Assembly: GCF_018143015.1 (NCBI RefSeq)
Contig: NC_054746.1
Coordinates: 21,838,464 to 21,902,463 of the forward strand
Direction of reading: 5' to 3'
Length of the DNA stretch: 64,000 nucleotides
Origin: Lytechinus variegatus
Lineage: Eukaryota > Echinodermata > Echinoidea > Temnopleuroida > Toxopneustidae
A model generated the notes under the pieces. That model worked only from the letters and a program-made list of their open reading frames with translations, was not told the DNA's origin and did no database searches. The first letter of the stretch is position 1; every line of letters starts with the position of its first letter. This document shows positions 22,816 to 35,280 of this stretch, in pieces. The position numbers were made by a program, and so were the translations under genes.

Positions 22816-25203
22816 TTACTGCTTATCTACCCCACTCACATCACTCATGAAACTTAAGGCAGGTAGAATTATTCTTACAATTTTTTTTTTCATTCATAAG
22901 TAGTACCATCTAAAAATGTATATAATATTTTTTTTTTTTTTTTTTGGGGGGGGTAATAGCCCGACTCCAGTGCGACATTGATTAGGTAAATACCATAGAA
23001 TCGTTAAACGTTTCTCATGCCCTTTGTCATATTATACTTCCAAATCAAAGACCTTTTTCAATATAACATGTAGAATTTTTTAAAGTGTTAAAACGATCAA
23101 TGTATAGATTCATAGACAAAGTGAAATACAGCTTTTAGGAATGAATGTTGTTTGTTCAGTCGTCATGTTGGAGACTTTGACTACATATCAAGTGTTATCA
23201 TTCAACATTTGTTCTGTGAGTCAACGAACAAATAAAGCTGTAACTTTTCTCACTGAACAATTATCGGCCCCAAAACTGGTTATAATTTCTCTTATTGGAA
23301 TCGTAACGTTCACTTAAGAAAATTTGAAAAATGATTTGTACATTCCCATGTACAGTCTTGTTATCTTCCAAAGTACTTAATATTTCATTTATTGCAACAC
23401 TTTGAAGGAACATATATTGTTCGTACGAGTACACATCATTCTTTGAACATGCTATTGAACTTTTATTTTTGAGAATTATCTATTTCATAGTACAAATCGA
23501 CTTTTAAAAAAGGATATAAAGAATCAGCTTCTTTCATCTTTTTAATACATTATATCTGAACAGTATCCTTTAATTGAACATTGTGAGATGTTACCGTGGT
23601 TGAAGCGTGTTGTCATGACAACAGTGACCTCCTTGGCGTTTCTACGTTCAAATATTTGAAGTGTAATCGTTGCGTCTTTTATTTCAAGCACTTAACACAT
23701 GAAGTATATTTTCTTTGACTTTGCACATCCCGTGTGCTTTTTTTAATCACTCTCTGTGATAAATGTTCTGAACATTCAAAAGCGTTTGCTGGACCGTTTT
23801 AAGGATTTTACTTTATTTTCTAAATTCATTTTTGATGTGGATACTAAACAAAAACTATTAAAAATATTTTTTCGATAATCATATAATTATTTCGATATTA
23901 CGTAACTTATCGAGTCTTGATCTTATCTGATTATATTGTATTATCTTGTACCATGTAACTATGTCCTTGGTATTCCTGTTTTATACTGAGATATCTGATT
24001 TGAACAAATGTATCATTGAAGTAATCATCTACATTGATTAGTGTATTAAAAGTCCTTAGCAAGATGACCATGACGGATTCGTTCTCAAAACAATTCATAC
24101 TGCATGATTATCACTCATTCTATCTACAGATCTACCATGATTATGATTTTTGCCATCGGCTGATTGCATTAAGATGAATCCAACTGTTTGACTATGTTCA
24201 ATGATAGAACTGTCAGACAAAACTAGGGAAATTATTGAAATACTTTTTGTTATACTGTCACATTTGGCCTTATAGAATAGAGTTTCGAGCCTGGAATCTT
24301 GTTTCATTTTTTTATCACTAATGTACACAAAGATTATGTCAGCGCTCATAATCAGCCATAATTATGAATAACCTTTGGTTGACCTCGATGAATCTGTCAT
24401 TTCAGTATGAAAAGAAAAGTCGTTCAGTTAGCAATTTATATCTGCATGCATGAAGTTCAAGTTAAGGAGGATGACACCCTCTTTTGATGCTCTTTCGTCA
24501 AATGCACTGATCCCTTTCACTTGATCTTTATCAGTGATTTGATGGAATCTTTAAGAAAGGATGTGGTAATGATTCGTCGATGTTATGTTGAGTAGTGACA
24601 CAACATCCGTGGGATAAAGCCTGTGGATTGATCTGATCTCTTCTCACTCTTATATATTATAAAGGGGTTACGGGGATTGAAACCTTCTCATAATGGAGGT
24701 ACTTATAATTTCACAAATTCTTCGTCAAGGGTCTTTTCAAAGAGTTTCGCTTTTTTGCAGAGATAATTTCATTAGAACTATAGTATCATGCATGGGGGGA
24801 GTACCACTCAAAGTACCCCCCCCCCTCATTCTCTTTTCTTGATCGCGGAAGAATCATCACATTTGAAATGATCCTTTCAGGGTTGTGTAACCTAGACTCT
24901 AGATTTCCTCCAAGGAAGAAGGGAGATCGAGTGTTATGAGAAAACACAATTAAAGAACACCTTCAATATAATCTCCCGTTTATAGCAAAAGATAGATAAA
25001 TTTTATTAACGGGGAAATGTAATCCATCACACGATTCGTCATTCCAAAGGGGGGGGGGTGGTCTTAAACCGAGTTAAGTATATGTGAAGAAAAGCTAAAT
25101 CTTTGAGGATTTCATTTTAAATAGTATAAATATCTAAACTTTAGCAATAGCATGTAAAACGCTATGCAGGGCCCGCTCGAAGGACAGTTCACAGCTAAGC
25201 TGC
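22816..25203. other. Non-coding, AT-rich intergenic DNA
   Basis: No coding signal. Homopolymer T/G runs occur near 22930 and C/G runs near 24795-24830 and 25050. Remaining frames are short and unsupported. Confidence 0.6.
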
Positions 25204-25211
25204 ATGGGTGC

Positions 25212-25500
25212 CACTAGCGTACCTAAGGGGGGGGGGGCAGTCTGTCCCCCCCGACGAGCCACAACCCATGCAAAGGACGTATCCCTGACCCCCCCCCCCC
25301 CACGAGCTTGAAAGACCTTTTTGCCCCCCTGACGAGCTTGAAGACCTTTATTCCCCCCCCCCCCTGACGAGCTCAAAGACTTTTTTTTCTGGTACGAAAT
25401 CCTTTATTTCTGATTGAAGACCTTTTTTTTCTTGCTTGTCAAATTTTTGGCGGACGGTTTTGCCCCCCCCCCCCTGTGGAAAATCCTAGGTACGCCACTG
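25212..25500. mobile_element. Short hAT-like MITE (GCGTACCTAGG ends)
   Basis: Left end CACTAGCGTACCTAAGG pairs with right end CCTAGGTACGCCACTG. The 8-bp flanks ATGGGTGC and ATGGAGGC differ at two positions, consistent with an aged 8-bp duplication. Inside are three or four units of a GACGAGCTTGAAGACCTTT segment separated by C-runs. Same end family as the nested element at 4871-6050. Confidence 0.7.
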
Positions 25501-25740
25501 ATGGAGGCTGTGGGGGGGGGGGCTCTCCCTCCAAAAAAAAAACATCACGACCAAGAAAAAAAGAAAGAGAAAATGGGTGAAATGTATTATTTTCTGAATA
25601 TACGTCAAATCTGTTACAAAATTTGATTTTTGTGATTAAAATGTCGATATTTTTTTACTCGCTAGCAGCTTCCCCCCTAAAGTTTACGCGATGCGGTGTA
25701 TCTAGACCCCTCAAAACTTGGCTCATCGCGCCACTGTTAC
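25501..25740. mobile_element. Fragment of the G-rich MITE family
   Basis: G-run followed by AAATTTGATTTTTGTGATTAAAATG and ACTCGCTAGCAGC, which matches the element at 22466-22815 inverted. It ends near CATCGCGCCACTGTTAC, a weak version of the family's end. Confidence 0.5.
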
Positions 25741-26957
25741 CCTTGATAGGTAAGAGTTATTATATTATCATTATTATTTATAACAATCTGTGCTACCCCT
25801 TCCCTTCGCTGTGTACCAGTCAATGTGATGTACATCAACTTTTAAAGTATACAATTTTATTAAGTGTTTGAAGAAAAAATCATGAAGACTTAAAGAAATG
25901 AGGCACCTTTGATTTATCAAAAAATAGTCCTTACGAGGGGAGAGACGAGCACGTTAAACGTTGACATTTTCGAACGAGTAAATACTTAAAATATGATAAA
26001 ATATTATTTTCATTATCATAGTACTATGAAAATCATTGTTATAACGATAATGATAACTTAAAAATTTTCCTTACAGTTTATGATAATGGTATTTTAGATG
26101 AACTTTTGGAACTATATTTAAAATGAAGCGAGGATCCCCAACATAATTATGCCTTTTAAAGAATGGCATGTTAATTTTTTTTAATAATACGGAATCAATA
26201 TTACAAAGTTTAATAGGTATAAACGATAAGTAGGCATTTGTGTTGTGAGATCAGTAATAGACGAGACTCACTTTGGTCAGCCAATATCACCACCACTTCT
26301 GAAAGTCCTCAAGCTAGCTGGATAGCCGTGATATTCTGCACGTATACCACGATGACACTGTGTAAACAGTACCTATTCGTGGTATCGATGAAGTTCACAT
26401 GCGTAATGAAGTCATTCACACTAGTCTATATGTATTAGGTAAACCACGGCACACAAAATCGGACATGGTTTTATTCCTATATAAAAAAATGTAATACTTC
26501 CGTTTGTAGAATACATGCTGTATAATGCCGTTGGGAAATACAAATGTTGTCAAAAAGTTTTTAAAATAAGGATATTGCGGTAGAAATATATAGTGATATA
26601 AATCAAATTATGCCAAGACTCGGAAATGTGTTTTAGGTGGAATGTGAGATGTAAATTAGGAACAGGATGATTCACTGATAAAGACAAATTAATAAAATTG
26701 GGATATAAATACCGAGTTGATTTCATTGTAGCAATATCTCCATTTCATTGTTCATTGTCTCTATAAAGATTTGTTTCCATGAAGATGCACAGACGAATAA
26801 TAAATTGATAAGATTCTGAATGCAATATTAATCCGTCAGCAAGGTGATAAAGATTGTTCATTATTTTCTTCGTTTGCAAGGATAAAGCTTCGTGGGTAAT
26901 AATACTACTCCATCTCGCAATGGCACTAAAAACCTTTAGGACGTTTGTCTTCGGGTA
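25741..26957. other. Non-coding spacer upstream of arginine kinase
   Basis: AT-rich; no gene found. The arginine kinase promoter and leader exon must lie somewhere upstream of 27833 but could not be located. Confidence 0.55.
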
Positions 26958-27414
26958 AAGCTAGATTTACGCCAAAACCGAATCTTCCCGAATAAAATCG
27001 GACCCATTCTGACCGAATATGGCCTGATTCGGATGGATTCGGTGGTTTTGTTTCGAAACCTCAGTCTCTGAGTCGGGGAGCTCCCCGAATAGAGACGAAT
27101 GGGTCCCGAATTATCGCCAAAAATTGACCCGAATCAATATCGGATAAAGCCGAATGCCACCCGAATGGTGGCAAGATTCGAACCGAATGTGACCTGATTA
27201 CTCCGATTATAGCCGAATGACGAACCGAATGTAAACCAAATACATCTCAAAATGTGGCCCGAATGACATTTGTTGTCACATTCAGGAGAATTTTGGAGGA
27301 TATTCGGCTGGTTTTTCTCCACGAATGTTCCCGAATCCCTCCCGAATTTACTCGCATTCGCGGAGGGAGAAGAGAATACGTGTATTCGGAGGAATTCGCA
27401 GGTGATTCTAGCTT
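26958..27414. mobile_element. MITE-like element densely packed with CCGAAT
   Basis: Bounded by inverted AAGCTAGA...TCTAGCTT ends. Counting both strands, CCGAAT/ATTCGG occurs 18 times in about 430 bases, against about 0.2 expected by chance. Copies are dispersed rather than tandem and occur in both orientations. The 61-68-codon frames crossing it consist of translated repeats and are not genes. It lies about 420 bases upstream of the splice acceptor opening the arginine kinase coding exon, so it is probably in the first intron or the upstream region. Confidence 0.7.
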
Positions 27415-27858
27415 CAACCTCAATTGAATTTCAGGACAGCAAACATGTACTGTTAGAAAATTTATCCTTAAACTAAAAGAAGTTCCTGCAGCAGAGTCTC
27501 GAGAACACCTGTAATCTTACCAGATTGCGTAATCTTACAGGAAATTGGTATTTGGTGTGTGTAATCTTACGAATTTCCTTAAATAAAACACTCTTTTCCC
27601 CTTTTTCTAACAGACCTGTTCTGTTAAATTGCAGAAAAATTCCTGTTTCATGAATTTAAAGAATGATTCTGGTATTGCTTTCTGCAAAATCTTCTTTTAT
27701 TTTTCTGTAAAATCAGGGTTTTTTTAACAGTGTGCAGATATTAATAAAAGACACACCGTAATTAAATCTCAACATATTGAACGACTCTTTTAACCAACTT
27801 TTTGAATCTGCCTCTATTTTTCTTGCCTTATAGGAAGCGAGTAATACAGGGTATCAAC

Positions 27859-28036
27859 ATGGCCAACCTGAACAAGAAGAATTATGATACCGACGAAGAT
27901 TACCCTATCATGGAAGGGAACCGAACCTTCATGGCAAAGAATCTCACCAAGGAGCTGTATAGGAAATTGAGAGACGAGCATACCTCAAGTGGATTCACTA
28001 TTGATAACTGTATCCAGAACGGTGTTGATAATCCGG
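27859..28036 (+). CDS. Arginine kinase coding exon 1 (residues 1-59)
   Basis: Encodes the N-terminal all-alpha domain up to the first part of the guanidino-specificity loop (IQNGVDNP). The exon proper begins at 27834 with a 25-nt untranslated leader. The donor is GG/GTACGT after one base of codon 60. Confidence 0.95.
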
Positions 28037-31000
28037 GTACGTATATGAAAAAAGGTTATTTTATGATTAATATAATTTGAAGGAAACCGTCATTTTATAG
28101 CGTCCACATCTGGCGGTGGACAATGATGATTTAATGGAGGAGGCGCCCAATAAAGGGATCCTCTTTTTCTTCAAAGCTGTATAACACCACAGAGTGCAGG
28201 CTCTGAATGTTTTTACGCGCTTCTAATATTTTCCAAAAAATCAATCTGGGGAGCTCGTTTCATCAACATTTTCATCCGACAAGTTGTCAGATATGACAAT
28301 TTTTCTGGATTTTGATTGGCTAAGAAGCACGGTTCCTATAGCATGACAAACGTCGGACAAGTCCTTTCATTAAACACTCCCAGGTTTACTTCCAAACCTA
28401 TTCCAGTTGAAGGAAAATCTGATTATAAAGCGTTTGAATTTTTATAGATGCTGCACTGCCGTTAATAATTATTTTTTTGGGGGTAATATTTAATGAGTGA
28501 TGTTTGACATTTCCTTTCTTGTGTGATTGTTTCAATCATTGTAGATTTTACTCTTGGTATCCTGGCTGGGGACGAAGAGACCTATACCAAGTTTGCTGAA
28601 CTGTTGGACCCTTGTATTTCTGACTACCACAATGGATTCTCAAAGGATCGTAAGTCATCCCGAACCAATGTTTAATATAATCATAATTATATATAAATCA
28701 ATGCACTGTTGATCAATCATTTAGTTTCTTTCGCTTCCAATTCAAGAAGCCGACAAACAATACACTAAGCGAACAACGATATGAACGGTTTCATTCTGTA
28801 GTTAATATCATAACTGAAAGTGGTCGTTTTTACGAATTGTTCTTGGAATGAAAATAGAAAAAGACGAAAATTCAGACCAACGGAGTCATTACGCCTGGGT
28901 TTTTTTTAGCTTGCTTTCCCTATGTTTACGGGTGTATTATCCGATCTGATTTCATGTTTTCCCTATGTATCTTTAAAATGGCCAACGTATCGTTTCATGT
29001 TGACATACAATGTTTCATAAGTCGTCTTGGTGAGATCATCTCGCTATGTAGAATACAACGTTTTCGACTTAGCGAGATAACGTACCATCTCGAAAAGTTG
29101 AATGATGGCACCTAAAATCTTCCGTAATAAAAAACTAAAATCTTCCTTAATAAAAAAGAATATTATCTTATGTTAACCAACTTAGAATCGGCATGCACTG
29201 CTAGTCACCATCGTCGCCACTACCTTGACCTCCATCACCACCACTTACCACCCCAGTAGCATAAACGGGGACACATAATTCTAAACTTTCCTTTTCGCTC
29301 CCACAGAGAACCACGTAACCGATCTGGATGTGAGCAAGATCAAGGATGACGTCTTAGACGAGAACTTTGTCATTAGTTCCAGGATCCGTACTGGTCGTAA
29401 CCTTAGAGGGTTCTGTCTCAGCCCCTGGATCTGCCGCTCCGAAAGAAGAAAGGTGGAGAAGCTTGTGTCTTCCGGTAAGTCTAATAACTTCGATATCAAT
29501 AAAGTGCACCTTTGAAATCCTGGTATATGTTATCCTTTTCACCACTTTTATTCTTGGTTGGTTCAATGACATTGTTCCAGGCATGAGTTGGATGGCGAAA
29601 AGACCCCCCTCCAAAAAAAATAAATAAATCCTTCAGAGGGTAATTATAGTTGCTACAGAACTTACAAAACCACGGATGTTGAGTAGAAAGTAATTGCACA
29701 ATATTCATGTTGTCGTCATTTTCTCCCCGTCCTCACAACGTCCCTCATTATCGGGACCAAAGCTCTACAGGGGCAAAAATGCAAAGATAGCGAATTAGCC
29801 TTCCTAATTGTCGGTATAATGAGGCCCTTCGACACTGAAGATGCTGTCACTCACACAGTCATGAGACCAACTCCAGACTTATCAATTTTATTCGTTGGTT
29901 AGTTGATTGGTTGTTAGGGATCTTCGCTTCATTTCAATATATTTCATGTTTCTACAAAACCTCCTTTTTCTACATTATGTGTTTATTTAGAATACTATGA
30001 TAATTAAGGACAAAATTGTGATTAGGGCAAACTTGGCGGATACAACGCACAAGTGTTTGCCTCGAAGTCAAGGAAATTGATGCATTTTATTTCGTTATAC
30101 ATGAATAGAATATATAAAAAAATAGTAATTACTTTTGCATGATTCGACAAATCATTGGAAATGTTCTGTTTATTTAATCATATTATGCATTTTCATTTTT
30201 GTTTGTTTACATTTAAAGCTTTGGGATCCCTTACCGGAGACCTGAAGGGAAAGTACTATGCTTTACCTTCTCTGTCTGAAGCCGACCAGAAACAGCTCAT
30301 TGATGACCATTTCCTTTTTGAAAAACCAATCTCCCGCCATTTCACATCTGGTGGTATGGCACGTGACTTCCCCGACGGCCGTGGAATATGGTTAGTATGA
30401 ATAGGGAATATGGTACATCGAACAGAATACAATCTAAGACTTTGTCATAATTAAGCTCTTTTGGTAAAATCTTATCCATATAAAAAAACAAGATTAAATG
30501 TATTTATATAACGATCGATATTATCTTCTAAATAAAGTCAAATTAAGGAGGTTTTTGGTCAGGGGACTGGAAATTATATGAATAATATTAAACAATTTTT
30601 CGATGTCATTTTTTGTCGTTTGAATTATAATTACATTATGCTTTTTCGTTTAAGTCAAGAAATAGTTTACTCCCAGGTGCACTTGATAAAAAAAAGATAG
30701 CATTCCAAGACTTTGGAAGAGTGTCGATGTATCAAGAAGTATTAACATATGGATTATACTTTAGTTTAAATTGAATGGTAAATCAAAGAAAAGTCCATTT
30801 ACGATAATCGTGTTTTAATGATCTGTACAAGATGCTGGGATCTCGGGCTACAAGCTGGTGAAATTGGTGCCGAATAATTTAAAGCTTTCCATGTAAAAAT
30901 GAATGAAAAATGTAAAACAACGCCGAGTTTTATGGGTTGTGGGACAAAGCATCATTTTTTTCTTGATTGTATATTATAGCAAGTATTGGCTTGTTCGATT

Positions 31001-32798
31001 TTATGTTGAATGATATATGCCTGATTGTCAAAATATATTTGTTATATTTGTTATTGTTATATTTTTATCATATTGCTATGCAGAAGAAAAATAGATAAAT
31101 CAGTTCAAAATCAAAACCTATAGTCGCACCTTCGAGTAAAAAGTGACCACACCGGGATGCATCATCATGTAGGCCTATACTGGATCGAAATAAATCAAAC
31201 AAAATAAATAAAAATGATGATGTTGTTGATATTGTTTCGATATGTTTTTGTTTGATTTAGGCACAATGAGCAGAAGAATTTCCTTGTGTGGGTTGGTGAA
31301 GAAGATCATACCAGAATCATCTCCATGGAGAAAGGAGGAGATATGAAGAAGGTCTTCACTCGATGGGCTGATGGTCTCAAGAAGGTGAGTCATCGGTTGG
31401 GAAAGAAATTCTTCTTTGCTTTATTCATTTATAATATCTAAATTGCATTTAAGTTCACAATAGATTTACACATGACGACGGTAACGATGATAATGATGGT
31501 GGTGGTAAGGATTATGCGGCGGTGGTGCGTGGTGTTAGAAGATGACGATATGGTGGTAGTGATGATGATGATGATATATGCCCCAAATCACTGTTTATCA
31601 TGTTTATTTTGAGAATGATCTGGATAATAAAGGCGATGATGACGAAGTAATGGCGGTGCCATTGATGACGGTGGTGGCGGTAATGATGATGATGGTGATA
31701 ATGATCATGATCATGATGGTGTTGATGATGATGATGGTAGAAATGCTAACAAAAGCATCGACAGTGATAAAGGTAACAATGAATATGGAGCAATACATTG
31801 ACGTGTTCTGCATCTTTTGAATTCATCAACAGGTTGAGGACTACATCAAGCAGAATGGTTCCGAGTTCATGTGGAATGAGCATCTTGGTTTCATTCTTAC
31901 CTGTCCAAGCAATCTTGGTACCGGTGTCCGCTGCAGTGTGCACGTTAAAATCCCGCTGTTGGCCGCCATTGACAAGGAAGCCAAGCTCAAGGAGATCTGC
32001 AAGAAACTAAGACTCCAGGAACGTGGAACGTGTAAGTATTGGTGGATCGATTTAGGGAAGGGGAGGTATACATGCAGGACTGGGCTGAAGATGGCATTTG
32101 TTTTGAGACATAACGTTTTGCACAACTCCCTTCGTTCACATTTAAATATCTTTATCATTTCACTTATTACTATGAATAAGGCAGTAGTACGATTGACGAA
32201 TCCAGTGCCACACTCTATACCGTTTGTATCCCCTCAGTTCGTCTTGTTCCTATTCAGAAATCAGTGGAAACGTGTATGATTTCTTTCTATAATTATTGCT
32301 TCTATGAAAAGAGGCGTGACCATGATGTAGTTTGGATACATCTCCGTCATATTATCTTTTGAAATAAAGAAATATAAATTTTGTCCGACTGCGAAAGTTA
32401 GTTCAAATTCCTATCAATCCAATGGTTCACATGTAACTATAAGGGAATGACAATGAACGTAATATAAAAACATAGATTTTGATTCAATTTACCGATTATG
32501 TTATTGTTTAATATTCAAATACAGAAATTAATCATCCATCAACATAATATTCAATACCGGTAATAAGAAGGCATCACACTGAAGTGCATATTTCTTTTCT
32601 TTTCTCTTTTTTTTCAAATCATTAGCTGGAGAGTTGACCGAAGCTGTTGGAGGTGTATACGATGTCTCTAACCTTGATCGTTTGGGTTCATCTGAAGTAG
32701 AACAAGTCAACCGCGTCATCGACGGAGTCAAGCTCATCATCGAGATGGAGAAACGCCTTCAGAAAGGCGAATCAATCGACGATCTCATTCCACAATAA
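27859..32798 (+). CDS. Arginine kinase, creatine-kinase-derived (echinoderm type)
   Basis: ATP:guanidino phosphotransferase that reversibly moves phosphate from ATP to arginine to buffer cytosolic ATP. Seven coding exons: 27859-28036, 28545-28649, 29307-29474, 30219-30390, 31261-31384, 31833-32031, 32626-32798. All introns are GT-AG and phases join exactly, giving 372 aa. The body is creatine-kinase-like ([33 protein letters not shown] with reactive Cys273, GGVYDVSN, C-terminal IDDLIP). Three substrate-reading features are arginine-kinase-like: a specificity loop (NPD at 58-60) about four residues shorter than in creatine kinase, Tyr87 where creatine kinase has Arg, and Glu318 where creatine kinase has Val325 and arginine kinase has Glu314. 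Asn before the catalytic Glu pair is Gly220 here. The start ATG follows a 25-nt leader after an acceptor at 27833. An in-frame upstream ATG at 27802 lies in the intron tract and is rejected. Confidence 0.96.
28545..28649 (+). CDS. Arginine kinase exon 2 (residues 60-94)
   Basis: Completes Asp60 of the loop and carries the shortened [11 protein letters not shown] segment and the [11 protein letters not shown] stretch with the arginine-type Tyr87. Acceptor TTGTAG, donor C/GTAAGT. Confidence 0.95.
29307..29474 (+). CDS. Arginine kinase exon 3 (residues 95-150)
   Basis: Contains SSRIRTGR (Arg120, Arg122), the conserved nucleotide-phosphate-binding arginines, and RGFCLSPW. Acceptor CCCACAG, donor G/GTAAGT. 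Confidence 0.95.
30219..30390 (+). CDS. Arginine kinase exon 4 (residues 151-207)
   Basis: Contains [10 protein letters not shown], the [11 protein letters not shown] block and [12 protein letters not shown]. The first bases of Trp208 end the exon before GTTAGT. Confidence 0.95.
31261..31384 (+). CDS. Arginine kinase exon 5 (residues 208-249)
   Basis: Contains the catalytic EED block (Glu221, Glu222 in VWVGEEDH) that binds the guanidinium, and the [16 protein letters not shown] nucleotide-site segment. The donor is at GTGAGT, phase 0. The next intron is rich in ATG/GGT trinucleotide repeats. Confidence 0.95.
31480..31745. repeat. ATG/GGT trinucleotide microsatellite in arginine kinase intron 5
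   Basis: Long imperfect runs of GATGAT and GGTGGT triplets create the open frame at 31578-31820. They sit wholly between exons 5 and 6. Confidence 0.85.
31833..32031 (+). CDS. Arginine kinase exon 6 (residues 250-315)
   Basis: Contains the phosphagen-kinase signature TCPSNLGTG with reactive Cys273, then VHVKIPLL, and ends in QERGT of the mobile loop. Confidence 0.95.
32626..32798 (+). CDS. Arginine kinase exon 7 (residues 316-372)
   Basis: Begins in the mobile loop with [10 protein letters not shown]; Glu318 aligns with the substrate-contacting Glu314 of arthropod arginine kinase. Ends [17 protein letters not shown]. An AATAAA hexamer overlaps the stop codon at 32794-32799, but it is too early to be taken as the polyadenylation signal without transcripts. 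Confidence 0.95.
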
Positions 32799-34733
32799 AT
32801 TCCTACCAGACAAACACTTAAAAAGCTATTCAACCAAATATTTTGCACCAGCATATAATTGCCTTAATCCTGTTAATTCGCCGTTTTGTAAAGTTGTTTA
32901 GCATTCGTAACATCAATGTCGATAAGCAAACCAATATCGTTTAAGGTGACGATTTTGCAAACACCTTTATCAATAGACATGATTGATAGGAAATTAAAAA
33001 AAACTTTGTTGTCATTGACATGGTGTTGGTATTATCATAGTCCGTGAAACTTCCAAATGATGAGAAAATGACTTTCATTTTTTCAAATGAATTATATTTC
33101 AGAAATTCGTTATTTCTTTCTCTTTTATGAAATCATTCTGGCAGTAAAATACTAGTTGTTGTTTTATTTTCCAATGATTTATACTATATATAGAGAGCAC
33201 AGTAATATATAGCACTTTCAGTGGATCAGAAAACAGGGCAGTCTGCGCACAAAATACCAAGCAAAAATCATGAAAAAGAAAAAAAAAACGTTTTGAAGAG
33301 AGAAAAAAAACACATGTTCATTACGGAACCTTTTTTCGTTTCATCATGGTTTCACTCAAGGGATTCTGCCCAATATATTTGACATTCGAAATGTTGGTGT
33401 TAACTTACAGGCGCTGAGTTACGAAGGGCAGGGGCGACCACCTTTGTCTTTTTTTCTTCTTCACGTGATGGATGAAGAAACAAGGAGGACGGAAAAGAAG
33501 GAAAGAGAAAGAAGAATGGATGAACTGGAAAAGAAATGAAATGCTCATATAACTTTCCAAAGCCCAAATTTTTTCTTTAAAAATCAAATTAAACCTACTG
33601 TTTGGTTCATTTTACCCTTCTTATATGGGTGCCGTCTCTGTTCTTTTTCAAATTCACTTTCAACTCGGTTTATATTTCTTCGTCATTGCATCAAATGGAT
33701 TCTTTGATATTTTGAAAAAAAGGTTCAATGCTGGTATCATTTTTGAACTAAGTGTGTTTGCCGTTTTTTGTTTTGATAGATTGTAGATAATCCTTTTCTC
33801 TATTCTTCTTTTGACTATAGGATAAAATATGAACACTTCATAACTAATCTCAGCTGAATGAAGTAAACAGTTTTTCTTGTATGACTTACACATTTTATTC
33901 GAATTTCATATAAGCTGTCAAACACTAAACATTGACATTAATCAAAATGCCATTGTTGCTCGAAATTTGGAACTTTATTTGTGTGGTTTGTAAAATGCAA
34001 ACTTCATAATCATATTAACTTAGGTCAATCTTTAACAAATATTATTCTAATATCGCGACTTATATATTTCATGCTCCTTTATAGTTTCCTTTGTGAATAT
34101 GTGAAATAAAAAATATATAAATGGTCACTGTGAAAAAATATGATTGAATTTCTTTTGGATTTCGTTGTCATCGCAGAAAGGGGCAGTAAGAGAAGGGAAT
34201 ACTGAATAGAGAGAGAAAGGGAATGAGAGACGGGGTATAAAAAGGGGATTAAAAAAAGTCATTTCGCGTGCACATGCGATAGAATTGCTTGCAAAACCTA
34301 TGCAAGCACAATCTGACATATAGCAGTACGCGCTTGATTTTTTTTCAATCTATATACCCATGAACGAATATTAGTTGATATGAACTTTCAGTTCAGTCAA
34401 GTCATTTGAGTTTTCCCCAGATTTTTCGAGAAAATTCTTTCCTTTGTCTTTTAAATGTTAGACTTAACACCGTATACATGCATGCACGTTCTATATAAAA
34501 ATTATATGTAGATATGGGACCGAGTGAAGTTACAAAAAAATAAGTTCTTTAAAAAAAAATAAATTCCTTCATGATGTTCAATAATACCTTAATATATAGT
34601 GAGATTTATTCCTGATCAATACTCATTTACTAATTTGAGTAATATTAAACAATTTATTATAAAAATATTCATATTGGCATTGCGATGCCTGATAATGCCT
34701 AAATTGCCAACGGCAGCACTAACAGACTTTGTT
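32799..34733. other. Arginine kinase downstream region
   Basis: Presumably begins with the 3' UTR. No further gene was recognised; the sequence is AT-rich with A-runs and T-runs. Open frames on the minus strand at 33405-33893 and 34125-34319 have no recognisable features. Confidence 0.55.
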
Positions 34734-35280
34734 CTAGACCGGGGGGGGGGGGGCACTTCCATTCACGAGTGGATACCATGCGCGACCATGGGGTCTCGAA
34801 AAGCACCCTAAACACGTAATTTCCATATTCTGAAAATGCACCCCAAACCCTACCCTTAACAAGTTTTGGAAACAAAACGATACTCTTGGCAAATGTTCCC
34901 TGAAATGAACCCCTAAACAAGTACAGGAATGTTTTATTATTACGGGTCATTCGGCCGTCGGCTTTACTGTAGTTTGGTTTAGTACGATCCCACCTTCACC
35001 ACCTCGCGCAAATCGGACTCTAAACACGAAGTGTTGGGGCAAAAAGGACATCCTTTATAAAACATTTTTATTTTGTTTCATCATCCCCGCAAATTCGACC
35101 CTAAACACGTAAATTTCCTAGCGAAATAGATACCCTTTTTTCATTATTTTTGTGTTTTGACACCCTTATCACGTTACGTACGTAACGTGCCCTATCAGTC
35201 GTGAAAAAGGCTTTTTACGTGTTTTTATAGTCGCTCATGGTATCCACTCGTCAACGTAAGTGGCCCCTCCGGGGTTCTAG
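34734..35280. mobile_element. MITE with CTAGA...GGGG ends
   Basis: Left end CTAGACCGGGGGG through ACGAGTGGATACCATGCGCGAC is matched inverted at the right end, giving arms of about 55 bp. Inside, a CCCTAAACACGTAA unit recurs about three times with variation, and a perfect 20-bp palindrome sits at 35170-35189. No transposase. Confidence 0.8.

Noticed and set aside
27134..27476. Open frames rich in SNRNQVTFGS-like words
   Set aside because: They are translations of the CCGAAT repeats.
27802..28080. Earlier in-frame ATG for arginine kinase
   Set aside because: It lies in the pyrimidine tract before the acceptor at 27833, so it is intronic. The same frame also reads past the true donor at 28036.
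31578..31820. Met/Val-rich 80-codon frame
   Set aside because: Product of ATG/GGT microsatellites in an intron.
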